A program made the position numbers and the translations under genes. Of a DNA stretch of 64,000 nucleotides, positions 10,406 to 22,600 are shown one piece after another. The stretch comes from Sipunculus nudus (Eukaryota; Annelida; Sipuncula; Golfingiida; Sipunculidae): positions 6,400,019 to 6,464,018 of the forward strand of contig CM049306.1 in assembly GCA_026874595.1 (NCBI GenBank). The letters are read 5' to 3'. Position 1 is the stretch's first letter. Each line of letters starts with the position of its first letter. The notes beneath the pieces were generated by a model. The model worked only from the letters and a program-made list of their open reading frames with translations. It was not told where the DNA came from and searched no databases.

Positions 10406-11035
10406 GGCAAATGAATGTGACATTGTATGCTCTATGTCAGTGTGATACACCGTACTTTGCATTATTATTTTGTCAATTAACTGACAATATAGTGCTGACT
10501 TACTAAATTAGATATTTTGATACCCCTTTTGTAAGAAATGCCATTTGGTGTTGAAATTTCTTGCATCATCTCACAAAACAATAGCTAGACTCAGCAGCTT
10601 TAATAGACTGTGGTGTAAGATTGATTGATTATACCTTTGATTAAGTAATAAGCTGATCCTATGGCCATTTATTTGACCTATCCTAAGTTGTTTGTTTTCA
10701 CACACTTATTATTTGTTTGCTCATAACCACACTTGTGTATTAACTATAAACAGTCTCTGGACACACATTCACATTTCTTGTATATTTTTATCATAAAATC
10801 TATAAACTATCCTGAAAATCAGAAAAAAATTATCAGAAAATTTATATAAAACTACTCTGTTAATATCACGAATGTGCAAATTTAATACTTCTCATTAGTA
10901 CTCAACATACTTATTACATATAGACAAGCAAATTGATAATTTGGTAAGACATAACTATATTGTCAGCTCATTGTCCAAATAATAATGGAAAATACGTATA
11001 ATAACACTGAAATAGACTGAAAGGAGCTTACATTA
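10406..11035. other. AT-rich interior between inverted PAL copies
   Basis: No gene features. It is enclosed by PAL copies d and e in opposite orientation, about 810 bp end to end, so it may be the body of a non-autonomous fold-back element. Confidence 0.4.
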
Positions 11036-11152
11036 ATTAACAGCAGTTTAGCCAGTGGGCTAGACTGCTGGCAAGGTCAATTTTCCCTGCCGGCTGTTTA
11101 GCCCTTGGACTAAACTGCCTGCACCCTGCCGGCTGTTTAGCCACTTCCTACT
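11036..11152 (-). repeat. PAL repeat copy e (longest palindromic copy)
   Basis: Contains CCCTGCCGGCTGTTTAGCC twice, with GGACTAAACTGCCTGCA between them, so the stretch folds on itself. The arms pair as GGCTAAAC-GCC with GGC-GTTTAGTCC. Its outer ~60 bp align with copy c and its inner ~70 bp with copy d. Confidence 0.75.
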
Positions 11153-11277
11153 ATAACACCACTGTGATCAAGTTTTCAAGCCAAAGCTCCCAACCATGAC
11201 GTCCATTCGCATCACCAGGTGGCGCCCTCCCACAACTATAATATACTATAGCATCAAAGTCTACAAGTATCGAAATA

Positions 11278-12249
11278 CAGTGGAGCGCCGTTCATCCGAA
11301 CATCTTGGGGGACAATGGTTTTGTTCAGATTAACGAACGTTTGGATAAACGGTTATGTGTAAAATTACATCGTGGCATCGAACTTGTAAATATCCGCCAT
11401 GACAGTTTAACCGCCTCTGTACCGCACAAATTTCGTACAGTTAAACTAACTTGTCATCAGACGCCGCGCGCATCGTCTTTCGTCTCTTGGAAACCTGCGT
11501 GTCTTGCATCAGGCCCTAGAAGTCCCTTAGCTTTTGACGACGGTTTTTATTGTCACTCATGGTTTATCTGCCAACAATGAACTCTCTGGCCAACTGCGAT
11601 TCGGCTAAGTATCTCCAAGATGCTTGAAAAATAAAGCGCTTGTCTGTAAGTGACAGGACATGTCGAGATTGCGAGACCCCGACTCCTTCCAACACGAAAC
11701 TTTAGTGCTGCGATATTTGTATTCTTGGTAAAGGTTTGCTAAATTGTGCATTAACGTATGTGTCATAATCAAGCTTATATAGAAAACAGAATTCTTGCAA
11801 TTTAAACTGCTCAGATGAGTGCAAGTTCGAGCGTGTCAGAATCCTACGTTATCATCAAAGATTCTATTCGCCGTCATGGCCGGATGGTATACCGGTGTGA
11901 ACAACCCGACTAGGTACAACAAAAAGTAAATAATTTGACCTGACCGTGCGTCGTTTTCACACCTACAACTGCATAAATGAGTAAAAGTCCAAGCGAAGAG
12001 TTGATTGCGTGTGCACAACCTGGGTAATTAGGTGTTCTCACACCTGCAACTCAACAACCGGTGATGCATTCAATAATTAGTCAGGACCAGGAGTAAATAC
12101 ACGTATGGCGAGCTGCTCTTCCGATGCAATATATATTATTTTCATATGGCAAGATTTTCATTTGTAAAAAAATCGGATAAACCGTCATAATTTCGGTTCT
12201 CAAGTTTTAATTAATTATAAATGGTGTTCGGATGAAGGACGCTCCACTG
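11278..12249. mobile_element. Non-autonomous Tigger/pogo-like DNA transposon, 972 bp
   Basis: Flanked by TA (11,276-11,277 and 12,250-12,251). Inverted termini CAGTGGAGCGCCGTTCATCC and CAGTGGAGCGTCCTTCATCC extend for 27 bp with three mismatches. An open frame at 11,305-11,580 (91 codons) has no recognisable transposase motif and I take it as chance. Subterminal TTTGGATAAACGG and CGGATAAACCG are also inverted. No DDE domain was seen, so it would depend on a transposase from elsewhere. Confidence 0.88.
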
Positions 12250-12251
12250 TA

Positions 12252-12640
12252 CCAGCTATTTGAGAATGCAGCGAGACAAGAGACACTGGTAAGTGATGCA
12301 GAACGGGACACGGTTGTTGGTCGGATTCACTACACCTATCTCCGCCGTATGATTTTAATGCTCGGCTGACATGCATGTATATTTACGAATCATGAAGCCG
12401 GAAAGGAATGCGTAAAAGCGCTGTGTTTGTCAAGCGAAACTGAACGAGGCGGTAAGTTTGTGACCTCAGCTTGAGGAACCTGACCGGAGGTGCTTTAACT
12501 GCTTATACTCTGTCGATAGATGTAAGTTCAAGTTCTAATATGTGCGCGTTGTAGAAAATGCGTCAAAATCTTTTAACTGTTGATATTACATGTGGGTGAA
12601 TTCGTATGTTACATCATTGAAGATATAACTAACACTTCAA
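12252..12640. other. Intergenic, nothing recognised
   Basis: Moderately GC sequence between two repeats. No open frame with a motif. Confidence 0.4.
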
Positions 12641-12654
12641 TAGTTTTATTTACG

Positions 12655-12820
12655 TCCATTTTAGTTGCGCCTGGACGACCTTTGACCTCGCAACGTGAAT
12701 CATGACATGTCTTGGTGCGGTGAAGACAGAACTGCAGCCCCGACATTTTGGACTGGGTTGTCACAGACGTGACTTGTTTTACAAAAACCAGGTGGGTCAA
12801 TCGCAGGCTCCTACAGTAAA
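12655..12820 (-). repeat. Dispersed ~155-bp repeat, copy 1
   Basis: Near-identical to 45,452-45,605. Shared runs include CGTGAATCATGACATGTCTT, AAGACAGAACTGCAGCCCCG and GTCACAGAC. On the minus strand both copies are open and encode closely similar peptides (VKQ-SVT-Q-K-SGLQFCLH, KTCHDSR, EVKGRP). It is either part of a coding mobile element or a conserved SINE-like core. I do not recognise the family. Confidence 0.8.
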
Positions 12821-12825
12821 AGAGA

Positions 12826-14800
12826 ACGGACCACCCATATAGGTCATATAAAATTATATGATATTTTTCATGTACTGATGAATTTTAAAACAATCTTCTC
12901 AAATGATGCAATAGGTTAATATGTGTCAATTGGACAAACATTAAATACTCTCTCCATAATTAAATGATAGTCCAATCGAAGAAATTGTGTTTTAATCTGT
13001 TTTGACATATTTTGTACCTGTTATATAATTATTTTAACTGGCGTACATTCACATAAGCGTCGCACCTCTGACAAATTCACCCAACAAACGTGATCACACC
13101 GAGGGTCAGCGAGGTGAATTAGCTTTTTGGGTAGCGAAAAATGTAAATATTTATGAGGGGATTCTTATTCAGATAAAAAAAACACATGTAACAAACAAAG
13201 AAAAAAAAGTAGTTATGAAAAATGCAAAAATAAATGCATAAACTGATGGCACTTCACCGGCAAGCACGTGCATGTAAAGTCGCTGACAGAGTAAAGCTAA
13301 CGTTGAATAAAATTTGATTCAGGCTTGTGAGAAAACATTTTGTTAACTTGATATTTAGCTGCAGAATAAAGGTATAGGAAGCCGAGAGTTTACCGGACAG
13401 GGGACCCGGTGGCCTGGATTGTCTCGGAGGTTTTACCTGAAATTTCCGGTAATTTCGTCATCAATGATCTCTTTTTTACCCTTTAGATTGTTTACTTAAG
13501 AAAATTCTTTTACAATTATAATGTTAGTCTAATAATGTTTATGTATTAGGTAAAGAAAAAAAGTAACCTTTATTTGAAATAAATTCTTTTTTAATAAACT
13601 CAGATATACATCAATAAAGAACAACAATTGATTTTCCATGTTTATATAAAACTATATCCTACAAAAATTGACAAATTAACGGGGTTATATTTGGAATCAG
13701 TATTATTAATATAATTTATACTTGTTGTGATATATCAACATTTGGAAGCCGTCTGAAAAATATATTTTCCATTACATATATGGATCATTAATTGTTAACA
13801 TTTTTGTATAATTTACATGTGCTTATTATTTGATTCGCTACTGTGAAATGTCTAACTTTTTCTTATTGTAGTGTGTCTGCAAGCACCATATAAACTACTG
13901 CACTGAATATTAATATTGAGAGGACGCATTAGCCAGCCTCTCTGTCCCTGCTGAAATGTTAAATGAATAAAATCGAACCAATTGTTTCAAAATGTAAATA
14001 TTGTTGTTGCATCAATGAATTTGACCTCAGGTGTTTAATGTATAACTTCTGTGTAGAATTTAACTCACTGGAGCAGCCCTTATTACCATGGTAACAATTG
14101 TGAATATATTGTAGGCATCACTATTGAATAATAATTTAAAATGGAGAACAGGGAAGTTTTTGATTTCAGTCTCTCACGGTTTTCGGTTTCAATAACGCGA
14201 GGAGCATCCCCGCTAAATTCTAAAATAAACATTCATAGAAGCCAAACCTGCCGAGATACGAACCACCAGAGCTTTTATGGAGGTTGCACGGCAAGTTTGG
14301 GAGAAAGTAACCTTCCTTAATTAAACAAGGGACCCATGGGTCACGGCGCTCAGCTGATCGTGATTGGACTATAAATGTTTCTCCACTGTGATACTATATC
14401 GAGTCGATAAAGCTTATGAATATCATGGACATGTTGGGCTATTATAAAGGAATGTAATGTAATATGTGAGTAAATGATAAATGAAATAACCTGACTGATG
14501 GATTAATAGAGTCAAATATAGTGGTTTATTTTTATTTATTTAGGAGGGGTTGAAAATTGTGATATATTTGAGCAAATATGAATGCAATGACAGCAGTAAT
14601 AAGCAGTAGTAGAATGATGATAAGGCTATTTGTTGAAGGATCTAAAGTGTATGGTAGTCTGCAAGCTTTCAATTTGACAGATATGATGTTATGATTAACT
14701 ATGCTGATGAAGTGATTTATGAATTTGTGACTGTATGACACAATATCTCTTTAGTCTTGACAAGGTACATTATTGTGTTGCCCACTATGTCTACATATTA
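12826..14800. other. Intergenic, AT-rich, nothing recognised
   Basis: Long stretch without credible exons. Open frames are short and motif-free. Confidence 0.45.
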
Positions 14801-14885
14801 CACAATATTGACATAATTTCTGGCATGTACATAGGTACCTATGGACGAATAGTTATACAAAATATTAAAGTATGAATATATCTGA
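14800..14885 (+). repeat. Fragment of a dispersed repeat also at 17,400-17,470
   Basis: ATA-TGACATAATTTCTGGCATG then TACATAGGTACCTA-GGA matches the segment near 17,403-17,450 (CTGGCATGTACATAGGAACTA). Short and diverged. Confidence 0.55.
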
Positions 14886-15368
14886 TTCATCTTGTTCTTG
14901 CTTACTGAGGCTGACTTTGGGATGGGGTTCGGAGAAGGGAAAAGTTAGGGCAGCACGAAGGTGGATGTAGAAATATTCTATTGTAATGTTTTTCATTTAT
15001 ATAAAAATATGAAACGCTAAGAGGAAAGGGGTCCTCCTACTTGGTTATAGTAAAGTTCTAAATATATGATTGCAAACTAATACTCTGAAAAGACTGTCAT
15101 GAAGAAAAACAGTAAAAGTTTTGAGATATAGTAATGCATATGAAAATTTACAGATGGACAGGCAAGTGGACAGAATGGACTAATACCTTTATTTCACTTT
15201 CAAGGGAATAATGCATTTAAGTTTATATATAAGCCTATTTTTTTAAGCATATCCACTTTTTCCATTAAGAAGTTTTTATCTGAATCATTTTTTTTATTTA
15301 CAGGTTTTATAAATTTTTAATAAAAAAAACCTGAAAATATAAGTTAAAATATTAGAATTGTTGCAAAA

Positions 15369-16783
15369 GTTGCAATCATCATATATCCAGAGTGTAGCTC
15401 ATATTGGGTCATATTATGCATACACATATATTTTATTATTTTAAATCATAAATGTTTAAACTGAATTTAAAAGAAAATAATGCCACAACATGGCATCTAT
15501 AAGAATATTCCTTGAATCACTATTAAAAAGTTTTGCACATTGGAGTTTTCAGTACATGCTTAATTTTATTCACCAAAATAAAATAAAGGATTCAGTAAAT
15601 TTGATAAAATAAAACATCTTTTCAAATAAAGTATACACACTGTTGGTTGAATGAGGGACAAACAATATCATTGTGCTAATTACTATCCCAGTTTTAATTT
15701 ATTACTGGAATTAATAGTCAATTTCACACCTGGTGAAGTTTTTACTCCTCTGAAGTAAGGAATTACTTATCTCATGAACATCCACACTTTCATAGCAATA
15801 CACCACTTTGTGGACACAATTAAATGTACACTTTAATCATTGTAACCCTGGTGGTACAATACAAAATCTAAAATGTAGCATAGCCTGGAATAAGAATGAA
15901 TCAAATACAGAAAATAATAACATTCATCTAGTTTATGCACCATCGGGGGGGGGGGGGGGGGGGGGTAAAGCAGGGGAAGCCTGCTGGTAGTGGCCAAGCT
16001 GACCCAAGGCAAGCTGCCTGGGGTGGTTTACATAATACAAGTGAAGGCTGTACTACTAGGTGGGCTAGATGTAAACCATCAGTTGCAATCATCATATATC
16101 CAGAGTGTAGCTCATATTGGGTCATATTATGCATACACATATATTTTATTATTTTAAATCATAAATGTTTAAACTGAATTTAAAAGAAAATAATGCCACA
16201 ACATGGCATCTACAAGAATATTCCTTGAATCACTATTAAAAAGTTTTGCACATTGGAGTTTTCAGTACATGCTTAATTTTATTCACCAAAATAAAATAAA
16301 GGATTCAGTAAATTTGATAAAATAAAACATCTTTTCAAATAAAGTATACACACTGTTGGTTGAATGAGGGACAAACAATATCATTGTGCTAATTACTATC
16401 CCAGTTTTAATTTATTACTGGAATTAATAGTCAATTTCACACCTGGTGAAGTTTTTACTCCTCTGAAGTAAGGAATTACTTATCTCATGAACATCCACAC
16501 TTTCATAGCAATACACCACTTTGTGGACACAATTAAATGTACACTTTAATCATTGTAACCCTGGTGGTACAATACAAAATCTAAAATGTAGCATAGCCTG
16601 GAATAAGAATGAATCAAATACAGAAAATAATAACATTCATCTAGTTTATGCACCATCGGGGGGGGGGGGGGGTAAAGCAGGGGAAGCCTGCTGGTAGTGG
16701 CCAAGCTGACCCAAGGCAAGCTGCCTGGGGTGGTTTACATAATACAAGTGAAGGCTGTACTACTAGGTGGGCTAGATGTAAAC
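15369..16783. repeat. Nearly perfect tandem duplication, ~710-bp unit
   Basis: Copy 1 is 15,369-16,081 and copy 2 is 16,082-16,783. The offset is 713 bp up to an internal G tract and 707 bp after it, because the tract is 21 G in copy 1 (15,945-15,965) and 15 G in copy 2 (16,658-16,672). Outside the tract I noticed only one substitution (CTATAAG at 15,495 versus CTACAAG). After the G tract each copy carries a ~110-bp GC-richer tail ending in GGGCTAGATGTAAAC. This is either a very recent duplication or a haplotype or assembly duplicate. Confidence 0.95.
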
Positions 16784-16816
16784 AACACTTGACATGGTGT
16801 ATGAAAACATGAATAA

Positions 16817-16948
16817 AGATTAGGCAGCCTTGAAGTGTAACAATGGCTTTTTTTTAATGGAAAATGGAGTTTTTTTCCTTAATATCTCGAAGGAACGAAG
16901 TCCTAATGACCCAATTTTCGGTATGGTAGGAGATTTTGGGGACATCTA
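16817..16948 (+). repeat. ~130-bp dispersed repeat, copy 1
   Basis: TTAATATCTCGAAGGAACGA, AGTCCTA-TGACCCAATTTTC and GGTAGGAGATTTTGGGGACA are shared with 17,490-17,618 in direct order. Confidence 0.85.
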
Positions 16949-17489
16949 AAATTATGCCAACAGCCTGGGGAGCATAGAGATGTGCACTGAATGACCTACA
17001 GTCATCGAAGTGGACTGCTTGACAATGTAAGGGAATACAACAAAAGCCTCCAAAAAAATCAATAACTAGCCTAATTTTGCAGCTTTTATTTTCAAATTTC
17101 AGATTTGAACAGATTAAATCCTTATGTATACATGCTGTGAAAATTAAATCCACAGTACTTACAGGAAAAAAAAATGTGCCGTGGCCAAAGTTGGGCAAAG
17201 TTTAAGGTACCAATTTTATATTTTTGCCAATATTTAAAAAAATTCTAATTTTTGGTATACAATTAATTTTGATTAATTAAAGTTGTATTACTGGAAAAAA
17301 GTCCCTACCTTTAACACTTTTGGTCTTAAGTGACCAAATATCTTCCTGATTTTTTTACAAAATCCATTATGTTTGGGCCCATAACTTTTCTAAATTATAT
17401 AATACTGACTTAATATCTGGCATGTACATAGGAACTATATAGAGGAACATTTATGGTAAATATGAAGAAAACCAGATGAGTGGTTTTGA

Positions 17490-17768
17490 TATAAGGCAGT
17501 CCTGAAGTGTAAAAATAGATTTATAATAAAAAAATTGAGGTTTTTCCTTAATATCTCGAAGGAACGAAGTCCTATTGACCCAATTTTCGGCATGGTAGGA
17601 GATTTTGGGGACATCTGTATGCCGAATTTCAGATTCGTAGGTCCAACGGTGTCGAAACGTGCCAGTCTTACGGACGGACATCCAGACGGACAGACGGACA
17701 GACGGACGGACGGACGACGGACAATGGACCACGACTATAGCTCAGATGACTTATAGTCAGCTGAGCTA
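17490..17768 (+). repeat. ~130-bp dispersed repeat, copy 2, with (GACG)-rich tail
   Basis: After the block shared with 16,817-16,948, this copy continues into a GACGGACAGACGGAC-type minisatellite (17,670-17,720), then GGACCACGACTATAGCTCAG and an A tract. The ending looks like the 3' end of a mobile element. A minus-strand open frame (RPSVRLSV repeats) is only the translation of the minisatellite. Confidence 0.8.
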
Positions 17769-17770
17769 AA

Positions 17771-18719
17771 AAAAATACATCGGCCATCTTCAAGGTCAAA
17801 TAGATCAAATCACATAAAATATTAATTCTTTGACCTCTAAGACCAGATCCATTTTCTGCGTACTGTAGGCCGAACCATTAAAAAAAAAATGTAAAAAAGG
17901 CGGACTGCGGCCATTTTGGTTTTCGGGCTCTCACGTTTCCTCCTACACTCCCACAAGGGAGTGTTTTTAAAATAATATTCATGGAAGACATAGCCACGGT
18001 CATGATGTGTTCCAGATGACACAACTATTTACCTATTTGCCCAAGCATTCCAAGATAATGCCAATCTCTTAAAAATGAATTGTAGAATGAGGGATATGTT
18101 TTTCAATGTGCTGTTTCATAGAATTTCTCTGTCATATCAAATTTATTATTGTAGACCGCTCTCAGGGAGCCGATAACCATATAACCGATATACTATACCA
18201 GACCGATAATGTTTCTACTGGAAGCCGATCATTCAGTTATTAACTTTTGCCTGTTACAAGCAGGAATTCCACCTAGATATCCATCCATATAGCTATTTTT
18301 ATCGGGTACACACAGAAGCAGACAGACTATCCCTCAAACAATATAAGATGGACAGAGAAGGATTTGTCAACACCGTTGCAGACAGAAGTAAAACACTTGT
18401 ATCAAAAAGTTGCTTGTAAGTCTGCCTTCTCCCTTACGGTTCATATATCATAAATTAAAAAAGTGCAGTGACACAAAAGCCTCCGAGAGAGGTGTGTGTA
18501 TGATTTAACTCAATGAATTATCAGGGTTCAATTGTTCGTTATACTACTGAATCACAAAACATATTTATTATAAGCAGCTAAAATACAGGAGTTTGTAGAT
18601 TCCTTTCTTACGTAGACATGTTATATTGTTTACTCTCGAAAACATATATACCACAATCAACTAAAAAACTCGTATTGCATGATATTTATAACTTCATATT
18701 TTTAATTCTGTATTTTCAG
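17771..18719. other. Presumed upstream or intron sequence of the rolling-stone-like gene
   Basis: Includes a 22-codon open segment from ATG at 18,348 ending at a donor-like site (TT|GTAAGT at 18,416), and a polypyrimidine-AG acceptor (CTGTATTTTCAG) ending at 18,719. The candidate segment would leave codon phase 2 whereas the next exon needs phase 0, so I do not join them. The true first exon is not identified. Confidence 0.4.
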
Positions 18720-19488
18720 TGGGGCTTTCCGCCGATTTTGTTCTTGGTATATCGCGTAGTGGCTGCTGTCTACATGGTTGTATGGTTGATTAAAGCCATG
18801 GTGTGGCACACAGACCCGCTCGGCCGCCCATCGATCGTCTGGCTGACGATCTGGAGTTTCATAGTCTTATGCTGCCATCTAGTGCTTGCTGCTATGATTA
18901 TCATTCTTCATTTGCGGGATATGGGGAAAATTTGCGCGTGCGCAGACATTCCACTGGAGACGGCGACAAAGACAAGAAAGTTAGAGAGCAAGCTTCCCTG
19001 GTATATCAGGTTTCGATTGGATCTTGTTCACCGTCAGTTTGTGTGCTGCGCCCCTGGTCACTCTGATTTACTTCACTACTATTTTCCCGGTGTACTTTCA
19101 CCTGAGCGTACCGAAGATTGACGATTTTCATCTTCATGTGGTAAATACAATTGTGGTCTTTATAGAAATATTCATCTCAGCCATACCTGTCAGAGTTTAC
19201 CACTATGTATACCTTTTGGCGTACGGTTCGTTATATTTAGTGTTCACCGCAGTATACTGGGCCCTGGATCATCATAAAGTTATGTATGCAATGTTTACTG
19301 ACTGGAACAACCCAGGCCGGTCTGCTGGAATGTCCATTCTACTTCTGTTGGTTGTCCTACCCGTCATGCATCTGCTGATGTTCCTCGTCTACAAACTCAG
19401 AGTGTTAGTCGGCTGGAGAAGTCGCTGTCGGTCAAGGTCGACTGAAACAGACACCGCCATGACAAGCTCAGAACAGAGGCGGACCTAA
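18720..19488 (+). CDS. Protein rolling stone-like, main 3' exon, with a one-base frameshift
   Basis: Rolling stone (first known from Drosophila myoblast fusion) is a multi-pass membrane protein. The molecular role of most homologues is unknown. The exon starts after an acceptor at 18,719 with WGFPPILFLVYRVV, the usual start of the first membrane segment. Other hydrophobic segments are IVWLTIWSFIVLCCHLVLAA, WILFTVSLCAAPLVTLIYF, VVNTIVVFIEIFISAIPVR, YLLAYGSLYLVFTAVYW and SILLLLVVLPVMHLLMFLVY. Family landmarks are SAIPVR, TAVYWA, DWNNPG and the final YKLRV. The frame runs 18,720-19,013 (98 codons), then an extra C at 19,014 requires a shift, and 157 codons follow to TAA at 19,486. That is 255 residues, lacking only a short N-terminus. 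The frameshift could be a sequencing error, a null allele or early decay. Confidence 0.85.
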
Positions 19489-19627
19489 GATATTATGAAT
19501 GGGGATCGCAGCAATTCCAAAGCATCAGAGACCCCAAGTGTGGAACTTAAAAATTACTGAAAGAATATAAATATGAGAATATAATGACTCTATCACATTA
19601 CAAAGGGTATGGTAGGTCAAAATACCG

Positions 19628-19633
19628 AATAAA
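19628..19633 (+). terminator. First AATAAA polyadenylation hexamer downstream of the gene, inside satellite A
   Basis: Canonical AATAAA about 140 bp after the stop codon at 19,488. It is part of the satellite monomer (CGAATAAATAT) and recurs in most monomers that follow. I did not see one between the stop codon and the array. Use as the real 3' end is inferred. Confidence 0.4.
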
Positions 19634-22600
19634 TATAAATATGACAATATAATGACTCTATCACATTACAAAGGGTATGGTAGGTCAAAATACCGAATAA
19701 ATACAAATATGAGAATATAATGACTCTATCACATTACAAAGGGTATGGTAGGTCAAAATACTGAAAGAATATAAATATGAGATTATAATGACTCTATCAC
19801 ATTTCAAAGGGTATGGTAGGTCAAAATACCGAATAAATATAAATATGAGAATATAATGACTCTATCACATTACAAAGGGTATGGTAGGTCAAAATACTGA
19901 AAGAATATAAATATGAGAATATAATGACTCTATCACATTTCAAAGGGTATGGTAGGTCAAAATACCGAATAAATATAAATATGAGAATATAATGACTCTA
20001 TCACATTACAAAGGGTATGGTAGGTCAGAATACCGAATAAATATAAATATGAGAATATAATGACTCTATCACATTTCAAAGGGTATGGTAGGTCAAAATA
20101 CCGAATAAATATAAATATGAGAATATAATGACTCTATCACATTACAAAGGGTATGGTAGGTCAAAATACTGAATAAATATAAATATGAGAATATAATGAC
20201 TCTACAACATTACAAAGGGTATGGTAGGTCAAAATACTGAATAAATATTAATATGAGAATATATTGACTCTATCACATTACAAAGGGTATGGTAGGTCAA
20301 AATACCGAAGGAATACAAATATGAGAATATAATGACTCTATCACATTACAAAGGGTATGGTAGGTCAAAATACTGAATAAATATAAATATGAGAATATAA
20401 TGACTCTATCACATTACAAAGGGTATGGTAGGTCAAAATACTGAATAAATACAAATATGAGAATATAATGACTCTATCACATTACAAAGGGTATGGTAGG
20501 TCAAAATACTGAATAAATACAAATATGAGAATTTAATGACTCTACCACATTACAAAGGGTATGGTAGGTCAGAATACTGAATAAATACAAATATGAGAAT
20601 ATAATGACTCTATCACATTACAAAGGGTATGGTAGGTCAAAATACTGAATAAATAAAATTATGAGAATATAATGACTCTATCACATTACAAAGGGTATGG
20701 TAGGTCAAAATACTGAATAAATATAAATATGAGAATATAATGACTCTACCACATTACAAAGGGTAAGGTAGGTAAAAATACTGAAAAAATATAAATATGA
20801 GAATATAATGACTCTATCACATTACAAAGGGTATGGTAGGTCAGAATACTGAATAAATACAAATATGAGAATATAATGACTCTATCACATTACAAAGGGT
20901 ATGGTAGGTCAAAATACTGAATAAATATAAATATGAGAATATAATGACTCTACAACATTACAAAGGGTATGGTAGGTCAAAATACTGAATAAATATTAAT
21001 ATGAGAATATAATGACTCTATCACATTTCAAAGGGTATGGTAGGTCAAAATACCGAATAAATATAAATATGAGAATATAATGACTCTATCACATTACAAA
21101 GGGTATGGTAGGTCAAAATACTGAATAAATATAAATATGAGAATATAATGACTCTACAACATTACAAAGGGTATGGTAGGTCAAAATACTGAATAAATAT
21201 TAATATGAGACTATATTGACTCTATCACATTACAAAGGGTATGGTAGGTCAAAATAACGAAGGAATACAAATATGAGAATATAATGACTCTATCACATTA
21301 CAAAGGGTATGGTAGGTCAAAATACTGAATAAATATAAATATGAGAATATAATGACTCTATCACATTACAAAGGGTATGGTAGGTCAAAATACTGAATAA
21401 ATACAAATATGAGAATATAATGACTCTATCACATTACAAAGGGTATGGTAGGTCAAAATACTGAATAAATACAAATATGAGAATTTAATGACTCTACCAC
21501 ATTACAAAGGGTATGGTATGTCAGAATACTGAATAAATACAAATATGAGAATATAATGACTCTATCACATTACAAAGGGTATGGTAGGTCAAAATACTGA
21601 ATAAATAAAAATATGAGAATATAATGACTCTATCACATTACAAAGGGTATGGTAGGTCAAAATACTGAATAAATATAAATATGAGAATATAATGACTCCA
21701 CCACATTACAAAGGGTATGGTAGGTAAAAATACTGAAAAAATATAAATATGAGAATATAATGACTCCATCACATTACAAAGGGTATGGTAGGTCAGAATA
21801 CTGAATAAATACAAATATGAGAATATAATGACTCTATCACATTACAAAGGGTATGGTAGGTCAAAATACTGAATAAATACAAATATGAGAATATAATGAC
21901 TCTACCACATTACAAAGGGTATGGTAGGTCAAAATACTGAATAAATATAAATATGAGAATATAATGACTCTACCACATTACAAAGGGTATGGTAGGTAAA
22001 AATACTGAATAAATATAAATATGAGAATATAATGACTCTACCCATTACAAAGGGTATGGTAGGTAAAAATACTGAAAAAATATAAATATGAGAATATAAT
22101 GACTCTATCCATTACAAAGGGTATGGTAGGTAAAAATACTGAAAAAATATAAATATGAGAATATAATGACTCTACCCATTACAAAGGGTATGGTAGGTAA
22201 AAATACTGAAAAAATATAAATATGAGAATATAATGACTCTACCCATTACAAAGGGTATGGTAGGTAAAAATACTGAAAAAATATAAATATGAGAATATAA
22301 TGACTCTACCCATTACAAAGGGTATGGTAGGTAAAAATACTGAAAAAATATAAATATGAGAATATAATGACTCTGCCCATTACAAAGGGTATGGTAGGTA
22401 AAAATACTGAAAAAATATAAATATGAGAATATAATGACTCTGCCCATTACAAAGGGTATGGTAGGTCAAAATACTGAATAAATAAAATTATGAGAATATA
22501 ATGACTCTATCACATTACAAAGGGTATGGTAGGTCAAAATACTGAATAAATATAAATATGAGAATATAATGACTCTACCACATTACAAAGGGTAAGGTAG

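Noticed and set aside
11305-11580. Transposase fragment inside the 972-bp Tigger-like element
   Set aside because: No helix-turn-helix or DDE motif. The frame starts in the subterminal repeat and looks like chance.
15928-16177. Glycine- or proline-rich open frames across the G tract
   Set aside because: Created by the poly-G run. The second copy of the duplication does not preserve them.
17451-17732. Minus-strand 93-codon open frame with RPSVRLSV repeats
   Set aside because: Product of the GACGGAC minisatellite and the dispersed repeat, not a gene.
18348-18415. First exon of the rolling-stone-like gene
   Set aside because: It has an ATG and a GTAAGT donor but leaves phase 2, whereas the exon at 18,720 needs phase 0. 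The peptide also does not resemble the family N-terminus.
18803-19066. 87-codon plus-strand open frame overlapping the rolling-stone exon
   Set aside because: Out-of-frame shadow of the conserved membrane protein.
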